Positions 54,216 through 62,949 of a DNA stretch of 64,000 bases are shown piece by piece. Each line of letters begins with the position of its first letter. Position 1 is the stretch's first letter. The position numbers and the translations under genes were made by a program. The notes under the pieces are model-generated. The model was not told the DNA's origin. It worked only from the letters and a program-made list of their open reading frames with translations, and ran no database searches. Origin of the DNA: Saccharopolyspora spinosa NRRL 18395 (GTDB lineage Bacteria; Actinomycetota; Actinomycetes; Mycobacteriales; Pseudonocardiaceae); assembly GCF_000194155.1 (NCBI RefSeq), contig NZ_GL877879.1:1004658-1068657 (forward strand), written 5' to 3'.

Positions 54216-57109
54216 GGCTGGCGCCCTTCCCGGTTGATGGGAGTCGGCCCGGCGTCTCCCACGGGGTTCGGTGTGAAGCGCAGGTATCCGGTTCGGGCGA
54301 CCGGTGGCTCGTCGGGGGGCCGGACGGCGGTCTCGGTGCCTGCGAAGGTGTAGTCGGCCCAGGGGTACAGCGCGTCGGGCTCGGTGCGTTCGCTCCAGGC
54401 CCAGGTGCCCCGGGTCCCGGTGGGCACCGGCAGTGCGATGCCCTCGGGCAGGTCGGGGCCGGGGCTGCGCAGGCCCGCAGGCAGCGGGCCGGTGCGCAGG
54501 AAGACCGACATCCGGGCCAGCGGATCGGACAGGAACGCCTCGGGCACCTGCGCGGTGGTCACCGGCAGCACCCCGGTGTAGGCGTGCACCGGAGCCCACG
54601 GGGCGACCAGCGCGGTGATCCACGCTGCGCCCGGTTCGCCCGTTGCGGGACGGGAATGCTCGACCTCAGCAGGCGGTTCGGTGGCGACCACGACCGGGTC
54701 AGACAGGCCGTCGGTGGGCTGGAGGTAATCGGATTCCGAGAGCGCGTGGGAATGCGGGATGAAGAGGGTGTTGTAGTCGGTGTCGTGCGCCTTTTCGGGC
54801 GCGCGCGGGCGGCAGAAGCCAATCAGGCCATCGGTGCGCCGCCACGGGTCTCCCAGGCGCACCTGCCACCGGATCGTCCGCAGCGGGTTGCCGTCGTCGG
54901 TGTCCGGCCCGGCCAGGATGCGCTTCCACTCGGCGGCATAGATCGGCGGCCCGGACAGCTCGATCCGGAGCCGGGCTCGCACCACGGCCAGCGGCAGGCC
55001 GGTGAACACCGACCGGTAGGCCGGCGAGTGGTTCGCAGGCGGCGCGATCGTCTGCAGCGCGGTGTCGATCGTGGCGATCAGGTCGTTGAGCGCTGCCGCC
55101 GCGTCGGTCCGGGTGAGCACACCGGACAGCAGCGGCCCGAGGTGCGGATGCGCCTCGGCGAACTCCGGGGAGAGGAGCTGATCAATGGTGAGCACGGTTG
55201 ACCCCGGCAGCGGCAGCCACGCCACGCGGGGACCGTCGGGGTCGTCGGTGACCAGCAGTTCGCCGATCCCGGTGCCGTCGGCCGCGAGCACGAACAGCGA
55301 CCGGCCGCCCCGGTCCGGCACCAGCCAGCCGCAGATCGGGTCGGGCGCGCCGGCGTAACGCGGCGAGTCCCACGGGCGCAGCGCGACGTCGTCGTCGCGG
55401 GAGTGGACCAGTTCGAGCAGGGTGCGGGCAGGTTGGGCCAGCCGCGGGCGGAACTGGACGAACCGGTCGCGGTTCTCGCTTTCGACGGTCAGCGGCACAC
55501 CCTTCGAGTCGAGGTCGGGTTTCACGTCGCGGGACCGGCGTGGCCGGAACGCGTCCGGGTTCCCGCGCACGAGGTCGACGCCCCGGCCGAAGCGGTCCAC
55601 CACAACGAGCTTCTCGAAGTACAGCTGCCCGGCCCTGATCGGCTGGTACTGCCCCTTGCCCGGCAGAGCCACGGTCGGCTGCGGGGTGAGCAGCGCGGCA
55701 CTGGTGCCGTCGAACGGGTCGAAGTGATTGGCCTGGTCCCGCTCGGCGAACCACGGGTCGAGGCCGGCCAGGCCCTGGGCGACCTGGTCGCGGTTTTCCC
55801 TCTCGGCGAGCATCTTGCGCAGCTTCGCCGCCACCTCGCCGTAGGGGTCGGCCAGCGTGTTGATGTACTGGTCGACCCGACCGGCCAGCGCGAAGGGAGG
55901 CGCTCCGGTCAGCAGAGACCGCCCCTCGACGAACTTCGCTCCCGGTGCCTCGCCCCCGGTCCAGCAGTGGCGGCGGCCGTCGAAGGTCCAGTACTTCGTA
56001 CCGCCGGAGTCGTAGTGCAGGGGGTAACAGTGGGCCTGCCACCACAGGTACATCGGCGCCCAGTACTGCCGCCACAGCCGGGTGAACCAGCCCGTGGTCG
56101 TCTTCCCGGACTCGGCGTCGCCCGGCGTGAACCCGAGACGTTCCAGGGCCGCGTCGAAGGACTTGTCCGGTTCGACCGAGGGGGTGTCGTTGATCCGGGC
56201 GGCGGCTTCGGCCAGCGTCCAGAACTCCGCCACGGCCGCCTCCAGCGGCGCCCAGGACAGGGCTTTCTTCAGCGCTTCGTACCCGTTGGGGGTCGGCACG
56301 GGAATCGGTGGCGTGATGGGGTTTGCGCCGGTCATCTTCGCGATGAGCCGGGTAGCGGCGCGGACCGGCACCGGCGCGGTGCTCGGCAGGTCGACGCGCA
56401 TCCCGTCGCCGCGCAGCAGGGTCAAGGGGTCGGTGCCGCGGCGGTATGGCGGGAGCGGAGTCCGGCGCAGCGTCCGGGCGGGCGGCAGTTTCACCTTGGC
56501 CTCGTAGGCAGCAATGCTGCGGGCGAGTTCGTCGGGGGTGGCACCCTGGGGCACCGCGTCGCGCAGCCCGGTGGTCGTCTCGTCACCGACGCAACGGAAG
56601 ACGAGATCGCCCACCTGCCCGGCGAGTGAGCCTGCGAAGTCCGGATCGAGCTGCTCCTTCACACGGGCGCGGAAATCGGCCGGTGCCTTCCTGTCCTCGA
56701 GCTCGTCGTCGGACAGCCCGGCCAGCCACCACAGCGCATGCAGGCGTTCCCGGGCGATCGCCAGGTCGCGCAACGCGTCGTCGTAGGCCCGCTGGTCCTT
56801 GTTGAGCTGTTCGACGATCTGCTGTTCGGAGGCGATCTCCTCCGGGATCCCGGAGTTGGGCGAGACCCCGGAGTCGGGCCGGTCCACGGCTGACCACGCG
56901 TACCCGGCGGCGCTGTCGGCGAACCAGGTGGCGTGGGCCTCGGCGTCGAGGATGTCCTGACCACCGTCGAGCCAGGCGTCGTCGAGGCGGTCCAGCACGC
57001 CGTACTCGAACGCCTCGCTCCACCGGCGGGCCTCGGGGTCGGTGCGGTTGTCGAGCGCGGTGCGGGCATCGACGACGCCGTTGCCGACCGCCGCGTCCGG
57101 GACGTTCAT
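54212..57109 (-). CDS. Unassigned 965-residue protein of the DUF6603 operon
   Basis: ATG at 57109, overlapping (if its frameshift is corrected) the stop of the gene before it. The N-terminal 250 residues are helical (EEIASEQQIVEQLNKDQRAY, DALRDLAIARERLHALWWLA); the middle has WAPMYLWWQAHCYPLHYDSG and TKYWTFDGRRHCW; the C-terminal third reads WITALVAPWAPVHAYTGVLP. No signal peptide, no catalytic motif that I recognise. Trp/Tyr-rich, Pro-rich composition resembles large structural proteins. Its size and central place in the operon suggest a scaffold or tip component. Confidence 0.7.
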   Translation of the reverse strand: MNVPDAAVGNGVVDARTALDNRTDPEARRWSEAFEYGVLDRLDDAWLDGGQDILDAEAHATWFADSAAGYAWSAVDRPDSGVSPNSGIPEEIASEQQIVEQLNKDQRAYDDALRDLAIARERLHALWWLAGLSDDELEDRKAPADFRARVKEQLDPDFAGSLAGQVGDLVFRCVGDETTTGLRDAVPQGATPDELARSIAAYEAKVKLPPARTLRRTPLPPYRRGTDPLTLLRGDGMRVDLPSTAPVPVRAATRLIAKMTGANPITPPIPVPTPNGYEALKKALSWAPLEAAVAEFWTLAEAAARINDTPSVEPDKSFDAALERLGFTPGDAESGKTTTGWFTRLWRQYWAPMYLWWQAHCYPLHYDSGGTKYWTFDGRRHCWTGGEAPGAKFVEGRSLLTGAPPFALAGRVDQYINTLADPYGEVAAKLRKMLAERENRDQVAQGLAGLDPWFAERDQANHFDPFDGTSAALLTPQPTVALPGKGQYQPIRAGQLYFEKLVVVDRFGRGVDLVRGNPDAFRPRRSRDVKPDLDSKGVPLTVESENRDRFVQFRPRLAQPARTLLELVHSRDDDVALRPWDSPRYAGAPDPICGWLVPDRGGRSLFVLAADGTGIGELLVTDDPDGPRVAWLPLPGSTVLTIDQLLSPEFAEAHPHLGPLLSGVLTRTDAAAALNDLIATIDTALQTIAPPANHSPAYRSVFTGLPLAVVRARLRIELSGPPIYAAEWKRILAGPDTDDGNPLRTIRWQVRLGDPWRRTDGLIGFCRPRAPEKAHDTDYNTLFIPHSHALSESDYLQPTDGLSDPVVVATEPPAEVEHSRPATGEPGAAWITALVAPWAPVHAYTGVLPVTTAQVPEAFLSDPLARMSVFLRTGPLPAGLRSPGPDLPEGIALPVPTGTRGTWAWSERTEPDALYPWADYTFAGTETAVRPPDEPPVARTGYLRFTPNPVGDAGPTPINREGRQP

Positions 57110-57995
57110 CTTCTCTTCACGTCGGGGATGTCCGACGGGAAATGCCCCTCTGGTTCCCAGCCGATGTCCAGCGCGGTACCGACGTAGAGGCAGCGCCGGG
57201 TGATCGGAAGAGTTCGGCGTCCGTCCAGCCCAGGGCGGCCAAACCTGCCGCGAAGCGCTGGGAATCGGTCATCTTCTCCGGTGACTCACCGCGGAAGGCG
57301 AGCAGGGCGCGGAGGTTGGCGTCGGTGAGCGGCTCGTCGATATCGCGGGAGTGCCAGCCGACCACCAGGTAGCTCAACCGGTAGGACTCCTTCGTGCTGT
57401 CCCCGGCGAAGTGGTCCTGCAGGGAGAAGACGTCCTGGTTGTACGGCTGGTAGGAGGCGAACGTGGGCAACCCGGCGCCGACCACCGACAGGAACGGCTG
57501 GTCGCCCGGATCCCGCCACTTGTCCAGCTCCACGCTGCGGCCGATACGCGTGACCCGGGGCTTGCCCCCGTTCCGGACCAGGTAGGGGTTCGTGCCCTCC
57601 TCGTCACTGAGGTAATCGCTGTGCACGACCCAGCCCGCTGTGCCCAGTTTCGTCCCGTCTCCGGTGTACTGGTGGCGCAGGACCAGCCATCGGTTCGGCA
57701 CCAGCGGAAAGGTGACCGCTCCGGGCTTGGGCTGTCCGGGCCCGCTCGCCGCGGACAGGTCGACCCGAGCACGGGCGAGTGCGGCCGGAATCTCCCAGTG
57801 CAGGTGGGTCCCGACGAACCAGTCGTCATCTCCACCGACCTCGGTGGTGTTGCCCGGCGGGCTCTCAGGGCTGTGCCGTGGCTCCCGGTCCTTGAAGTCG
57901 ACCATCCAGCGCCAGAACTTCTCCTTCGTGCGCACGTCCTTGTTGACCGCCAGAGCAGTGACGTTGAGCGGGACGATGAGGCAGGACGGGGTCAT
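57106..57995 (-). CDS. Unassigned ~295-residue protein of the DUF6603 operon (frameshifted end)
   Basis: ATG at 57995 overlaps the upstream stop. N-terminus CLIVPLNVTALAVNKDV, then VGTHLHWEIPAALARARVDL and TFPLVPNRWLVLRHQYTGDG: a beta-rich protein with a recurrent LHW-P..LP-V-PNRW pattern that I have no name for. The raw frame ends at 57117 in arbitrary sequence; moving one base near 57200 restores RRCLYVGTALDIGWEPEGHF then PSDIPDVKRR with a stop at 57106 overlapping the next ATG (ATGA), which I take as the true end. Either a sequencing indel or a recent mutation. Confidence 0.65.
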
Positions 57996-60163
57996 GACAG
58001 GTCCTCACTGCCGTGGGCGTGCGGGGGCGAGAAGACGAGCTCTCCCGGCGTGTCCACCAGTTGGAGTGCGACGGCAGCCGGTGCGAGATCGGCGTCGGAC
58101 TCCCATTGCCCGCGGTCGACCAGGCTCGTTTTCAGCTGCTCCACGAACGACTCGATGTCGAACACCTCCACCGGGAAATCCCCGCTGCGGCGGAGCATTC
58201 CGTCGATCCCGGCGAGCTGGTCGTCGTCGCCCATGCTGCCTCCGATGTCGTCGCCGACCAGGTAGCGCAGCTGGAGGTACCAGTCGCCGTCGAGGCCGAA
58301 GTGCGGCGCCTGCGGCGGCTGGCGCAAGGTCACCGCGTCCGGGACGGCGTTGAAGTAGGCGAGCAGCAGGTCGGGGGCGAGCACGCGGACCTCACGCAGC
58401 ACGGAGCCGGAGCTGTCGCGGGCGTCGACGATCAGGCCGGGCCAGTCGCGCACCAGGGCCGACCGGACCAGCATTCCGGCGACGGGAAGATCGGCGCCGG
58501 TCAGCAGCTGGTCCCGCAGCCTGTGCGTCACGTGGGTATCGAGCTCGGTGTGGCCGCCCACGTCTGCCGCCCCGGCGACGAGCGCGGCGACCCAGTGCGG
58601 GTCGATGTGGAAGAACCGCACGGTTTCCCCGGGCAGCATCCGGTGCTCCGGCACCAGGTGTGTGAAGGGCACACGAGCCAGCAGCTCTACGGGCTTCAGC
58701 TCGTCACAGGCGTCGATCACGGTGTCCACCAGGTGCCCGAGGACCCGGTGACCTCCGGAGTCCGGGGTCGTCACCGCCGTCATCGCGGTCGCGAACCGTT
58801 CCTCCGGTGCGATTCCGGAACCGGATGTCTCTTCGTCGCGGAGGATCATCGCCTCGAACGCTCGGCGGGACCACCGACCTGATGCGACGTCCGCCGCCAT
58901 CCGCTCCGCGTTTTGCCCGGCCCACGCCTCGGCGTCCCGGCCGGCGTGGCCCGAGGCGATGTGAGCGAGCAGATGAGCGGCGTCGGCGCGCAACCCGGCC
59001 AGCGCCGGGCTGACCGCAGGGTGGACCAAACCGAGCACCTTGCCCAGGGCGAATGCGGCGGCGTAGCTGACGTCGAACACCGCGTCCGCGGGCTCGTAGA
59101 TCATCGCCTCGGCTTCCGATGTCGGCGGCGTGCCCTGTTCCGGCGGGCTGCCCGGCGGTACCGGCGTGAACGGCCCGCGGTACCAGGCGTGGGTTCGTTC
59201 TCCGGTCGGGAGATGGTGGCGCAGCGGGACGTAACCGTGTTCGAGCCGCCACCCCACCCTTGCGGTCCCGTCCGTGACGGTCGGCTGGAAAGGCAGGCGC
59301 AGCAACGGAATGGCACCCGAGTTGTGGACCACGCGCTTCGCGACGGTGAGGAAACTGGGCCTGTTGCCAGTGTCTGTGGTGAAGTGCCACGAGTGCAGCG
59401 ACACCAACCGCACGGTCTTGACCGGTCCCTTCCCGTTGGTCCCGGTGTTCGGCAGCGTTGTCAACCATGTGCCGTGGCCTTCCAGACTCACCAGGTGAGC
59501 CGAATACGCCCCGGACCGGGGCAGCCGGTTGGCGATCACGACCGCGACGTCCTCCGGCCCGGGCTCCGGGGCGTGCTCGTCCGCGCGGCGCACGTGCACG
59601 AGGCGGTGGATCTCGGCCAGCCTGGGTACCACGGCGGTGAACGTCGCCGCCGTCAGGTCGATCGTGCGGCACGTGTCGGGGCCGACCAGCACCTGCTCCG
59701 ATGTCAATGCGGGCAGCAGCAAACCGTCGGCGACTGCAGACGGGTCCGCCGGGAAGAACTCGGCGACCGGCCGGTTGGAGATCTCGTCACGCGTCAACGA
59801 GTCCGGTATCAGCTCGTTGTGCCGAAGCAGGATGAGTGCCAACCACGGCGTACCCGACTTCTCCTCCGGCGGATCCGCCGTGCGCTGCCAGGGCAGTGTG
59901 GGCCCCGACAGGCACACGTGCGGCAGGACGCGCGCGAGGTCGCCGCTGGTGCCCGCGACCGGGAAGGCCGTGTGGAGCAGCCGTTGATCCAGGGTGAACC
60001 GGGGAGCCTGGACGTCGACTTCCCGCACATCGGAGTCGAATTTCTGCTGGGTGCCGTCGTTGTCGTTCACCTCGTGACCGACCTCGACGGTGTACCGCCC
60101 GGCGTCCAGCGAGGGCTTCCAGGCGTCGATCAGCACCATCGGCGTGTCGGGTGCGTGAAGCAT
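57992..60163 (-). CDS. Unassigned 723-residue protein of the DUF6603 operon
   Basis: ATG at 60163 begins one base after the DUF6603 stop. The N-terminus is beta-rich (RFTLDQRLLHTAFPVAGTSG, VLPHVCLSGPTLPWQRTADP, then GTPWLALILLRHNELI); residues 360-480 are helical (VFDVSYAAAFALGKVLGLVH, AEAWAGQNAERMAADVAS); the C-terminus has RDWPGLIVDARDSSGSVLRE and DWYLQLRYLVGDDIG. There is no signal peptide or recognised active site. I remember similar LPH-x-L..LPW patterns only in uncharacterised proteins. Confidence 0.7.
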   Translation of the reverse strand: MLHAPDTPMVLIDAWKPSLDAGRYTVEVGHEVNDNDGTQQKFDSDVREVDVQAPRFTLDQRLLHTAFPVAGTSGDLARVLPHVCLSGPTLPWQRTADPPEEKSGTPWLALILLRHNELIPDSLTRDEISNRPVAEFFPADPSAVADGLLLPALTSEQVLVGPDTCRTIDLTAATFTAVVPRLAEIHRLVHVRRADEHAPEPGPEDVAVVIANRLPRSGAYSAHLVSLEGHGTWLTTLPNTGTNGKGPVKTVRLVSLHSWHFTTDTGNRPSFLTVAKRVVHNSGAIPLLRLPFQPTVTDGTARVGWRLEHGYVPLRHHLPTGERTHAWYRGPFTPVPPGSPPEQGTPPTSEAEAMIYEPADAVFDVSYAAAFALGKVLGLVHPAVSPALAGLRADAAHLLAHIASGHAGRDAEAWAGQNAERMAADVASGRWSRRAFEAMILRDEETSGSGIAPEERFATAMTAVTTPDSGGHRVLGHLVDTVIDACDELKPVELLARVPFTHLVPEHRMLPGETVRFFHIDPHWVAALVAGAADVGGHTELDTHVTHRLRDQLLTGADLPVAGMLVRSALVRDWPGLIVDARDSSGSVLREVRVLAPDLLLAYFNAVPDAVTLRQPPQAPHFGLDGDWYLQLRYLVGDDIGGSMGDDDQLAGIDGMLRRSGDFPVEVFDIESFVEQLKTSLVDRGQWESDADLAPAAVALQLVDTPGELVFSPPHAHGSEDLS

Positions 60164-60164
60164 G

Positions 60165-62687
60165 TCAGTGTCCCCCCGCTCCGCTGAGCATCGGTTCGGC
60201 CCGCAGGTGCGCCCGAACCGCGGAGCCGTAGTCCGACAAGAGGTCCTCGGTGCCGTGAGATGCCTGGTGCTCGTCATAGATGCCGTATGTGTGCAGAGCG
60301 TCCAGCAGCGCGCAACGTGCTCCGTGCGAACCGACGAGGTGCGCGGCAATGTCGTCGCGCACGGTGCCCGGACGGGTCGGGGACGGATCAGCCGGATCAT
60401 CGGACCGGATAGGCACCGGCGGCCCGGAAACGGGCTCGTTGCCCAACTTGCTCTCGCTCGTGCGCACCACGGGATCGTCCGGTTTCCGCGTGGGAGCGGA
60501 GACCAGCAGACCGACCACGCCACGCGGCGCGGTCGAACCGGACAGCGGCGGCTCCTTCCTGGCACCCACCGGGTCGCCCCACAGCGCGTCCGGGACGCCA
60601 CCGGCGGCGGCCTGGACATCCCAGCCGTCCTTGCGCAAGTCGAGCACGGCACCCTTGTGCTTGACCCGCAATCGGTGGGTAGACCGCAGCCGACCCTCGA
60701 TCCCCACCGGTCGCACGGACAACAGCTCACCATCCGGTAGATCCGGTGCTGCTTCGGTCGCATCACCGAGGCGGATTTCCTGCACCGGCACAGCACTTTG
60801 GGTGGTGAACCGGAAACCGTCGGTGTCCACGAGCCACGGAGCCGACTCCTTCGGCATCGAGGTGGCCTCCGCGCCCGGCAGCAACCCGGCGGTGGGTGTC
60901 GAGCGCACCACCGGTGCGGGCAGCGAGCGCTGCGCGAACTGCTCCCACTTCAGCAGTTCGGGCGCCGCAGGGCGCGCGTCTCCGAACCGGATGTCGAAGT
61001 CCCACAGCAGAACGTGGATCGTCGCCAGACCGCCGGTGGGCGGCCCCCACACGTCCAGCGAGACCGAGACCGAGCCGTGGAATCCCGGCCAGATGTCGAT
61101 GGCCACCCCGACCGACAGCCGGATCGCCACCTCGTAGTGGAACGGGTCCCACTGGACGAGGGCGTCGAACCCGGCGGACAGCCACGCGCGGATCGGACCG
61201 GCGTGGAAGGTGACGTCTATCGACGCACCGACCATGAACGCCGAGTGCGTCAACGCGCCGTAGCATTCGCCGCGCACCGAGACGGTGTCCGACACCGACC
61301 ACTGCAACGCCAGCCGTTGCGGCTTGGGGTAGTGCACGGGTGGGCTGAACTTCGGGTGGTACCCGCCCAGGCTCACCACGAAGTCGCCGGGATGCGCGCT
61401 CCGGCCGAACCACACGCACAACGCGGCCTGCCCGGTCAGCTCGCAGGACGGGTGCACCACGAACGATCCGGGTGACAGGGCGGCGAACACCTCGACCGTG
61501 TCGGTGGTGGTGTCGTAGGACGCGGAGATGGTCAGTTCGACGTGCGCGTACCGGATCCCGTCCTTGGCCTTGCGCGGGAAGTCCACGCCCGCCCGGCCCA
61601 GCAGCATGATCATGAACCGCTGCGGGCCGCTGGTGGAGAACTCCGCGAGCGCCAGGACGCTGCCGCTGAGGAACTTGAAGGAGTCGAACTCGATGCCGCC
61701 GGCGATCCAGATCCGGTTGTCTGCCTCGGAAATCCACGCCTTGCCGCCACCGGAGCCCTGCAGTTCGCCCAGCAGCGCCAGCGGATCCGACGAGGTGACC
61801 GCACCCGGCATCAGCGGGAAGCTGTCTACCTCGGTCAGCGTCGGCTTCGCGACCGAGCTGTTGTAACCGAACCCGGCGCTCGCACCGGTCACCCGGAAGT
61901 ACACCGGGCCGATGCCCTTGCCCTCGCCGAAAGCCAACCGTCCGAACACGAACACCGAAGGCTCGTGCCCGATCTTCTTGGCGTACCCACCAACCGCGGC
62001 CAGCACCAGCGCCGGAGTGGTGATGCTCGCCCCTCCCTGGATGAGCAGTTCGTACCCCGGAGACTCCCGGTAGACCAGCGCACCGGTGACCTCGACCGGC
62101 TTCCGGCTCCACGACAGGCCGAGCCCTCCGATCGTCGGCCGCACGCTGGTGGGCTGGCCGGACGGGAAGCCCAGTCCCATGCCCCGTCCGCTGACCGTCA
62201 GCGCCGACACGGTCAGGGACGCGTCAGTCAGAACCCAGACCGTCGCGTCCGCGTACCGCACACCGATGCGGTCCAAGCGCAGCGGCCCAAGCACTTTGTC
62301 CACCGGGTACCAGCGGGTCAGTTCGTCGTCGGACGTTGCCGTGGACGTGGCGATAATCTCCTTGCGCTGCAACGGAGGTGCTTGCAGCACCCGGTCTTCC
62401 TTGCCAATCCGGGCGACGACACCGAATCGGGCCTTCGCCGTGTCCTCCTGCTCGGAAAGCTTGAGCAAGGCATCCGGCAGGTTGAGCTCTCCCAGCAACG
62501 CGTTGACCTGCGCGGCCTTCTTGGGCTTCACGACATCGCTCGCACCGATGAACATCATCGCCTTCAGCCGCACATCCACGTCACGCGGAATGTGCGTACC
62601 GACGACCGGGAGATCGCTGAGTCCGGCGTCCGCCCGGGCGCGCAGCAACACCACCCACAGCCGTTTCCCTTGCCCAGGCTCGGTCAT
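60165..62687 (-). CDS. DUF6603-type protein, first gene of the operon
   Basis: 840 residues from an ATG at 62687 with GGAAGG upstream. The central 400 residues have the amphipathic strand pattern of DUF6603: LGPLRLDRIGVRYADATVWV, LTVSALTVSGRGMGLGFP, FGYNSSVAKPTLTEVDSFPL, then GSFVVHPSCELTGQAALCVW and long strands around VTFHAGPIRAWLSAGFDALV that look like a beta-helix or barrel. Residues 600-840 are Pro-rich. No signal peptide. DUF6603 proteins are uncharacterised; this first gene defines the locus with at least six partners. Confidence 0.7.
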   Translation of the reverse strand: MTEPGQGKRLWVVLLRARADAGLSDLPVVGTHIPRDVDVRLKAMMFIGASDVVKPKKAAQVNALLGELNLPDALLKLSEQEDTAKARFGVVARIGKEDRVLQAPPLQRKEIIATSTATSDDELTRWYPVDKVLGPLRLDRIGVRYADATVWVLTDASLTVSALTVSGRGMGLGFPSGQPTSVRPTIGGLGLSWSRKPVEVTGALVYRESPGYELLIQGGASITTPALVLAAVGGYAKKIGHEPSVFVFGRLAFGEGKGIGPVYFRVTGASAGFGYNSSVAKPTLTEVDSFPLMPGAVTSSDPLALLGELQGSGGGKAWISEADNRIWIAGGIEFDSFKFLSGSVLALAEFSTSGPQRFMIMLLGRAGVDFPRKAKDGIRYAHVELTISASYDTTTDTVEVFAALSPGSFVVHPSCELTGQAALCVWFGRSAHPGDFVVSLGGYHPKFSPPVHYPKPQRLALQWSVSDTVSVRGECYGALTHSAFMVGASIDVTFHAGPIRAWLSAGFDALVQWDPFHYEVAIRLSVGVAIDIWPGFHGSVSVSLDVWGPPTGGLATIHVLLWDFDIRFGDARPAAPELLKWEQFAQRSLPAPVVRSTPTAGLLPGAEATSMPKESAPWLVDTDGFRFTTQSAVPVQEIRLGDATEAAPDLPDGELLSVRPVGIEGRLRSTHRLRVKHKGAVLDLRKDGWDVQAAAGGVPDALWGDPVGARKEPPLSGSTAPRGVVGLLVSAPTRKPDDPVVRTSESKLGNEPVSGPPVPIRSDDPADPSPTRPGTVRDDIAAHLVGSHGARCALLDALHTYGIYDEHQASHGTEDLLSDYGSAVRAHLRAEPMLSGAGGH

Positions 62688-62949
62688 GCGCACACCTTCC
62701 GCAGGAGTCGTTCGCCGCTCGCAGAGTCCCATCGCTGCGACTGCGCGGGCGGGGCCAAACGCGACCTTTCGTCCGGTAGAGCAAGGGACCACGCCTTCAA
62801 GTGACCGCCTATCGCGTTGCCGGAGCTATATCCTTTGTGGACTTATGTGCCGCTTGGCGAGAACAACCCGCAGGCCCTAGCCTCCGGAGAAGATGCCGCT
62901 GTCCGCGCTCGACGCCATCGCACTAACGTTCCCAATAGGGAGGTAAAGC
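62688..62949. promoter_or_regulatory. Divergent promoter region of the DUF6603 locus
   Basis: 262 bp between the divergent starts at 62687 and 62950. GGGAGG at 62938-62943 is an ideal ribosome binding site for the plus-strand GTG. Promoters for both sides must lie here; I did not resolve them. Confidence 0.45.
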
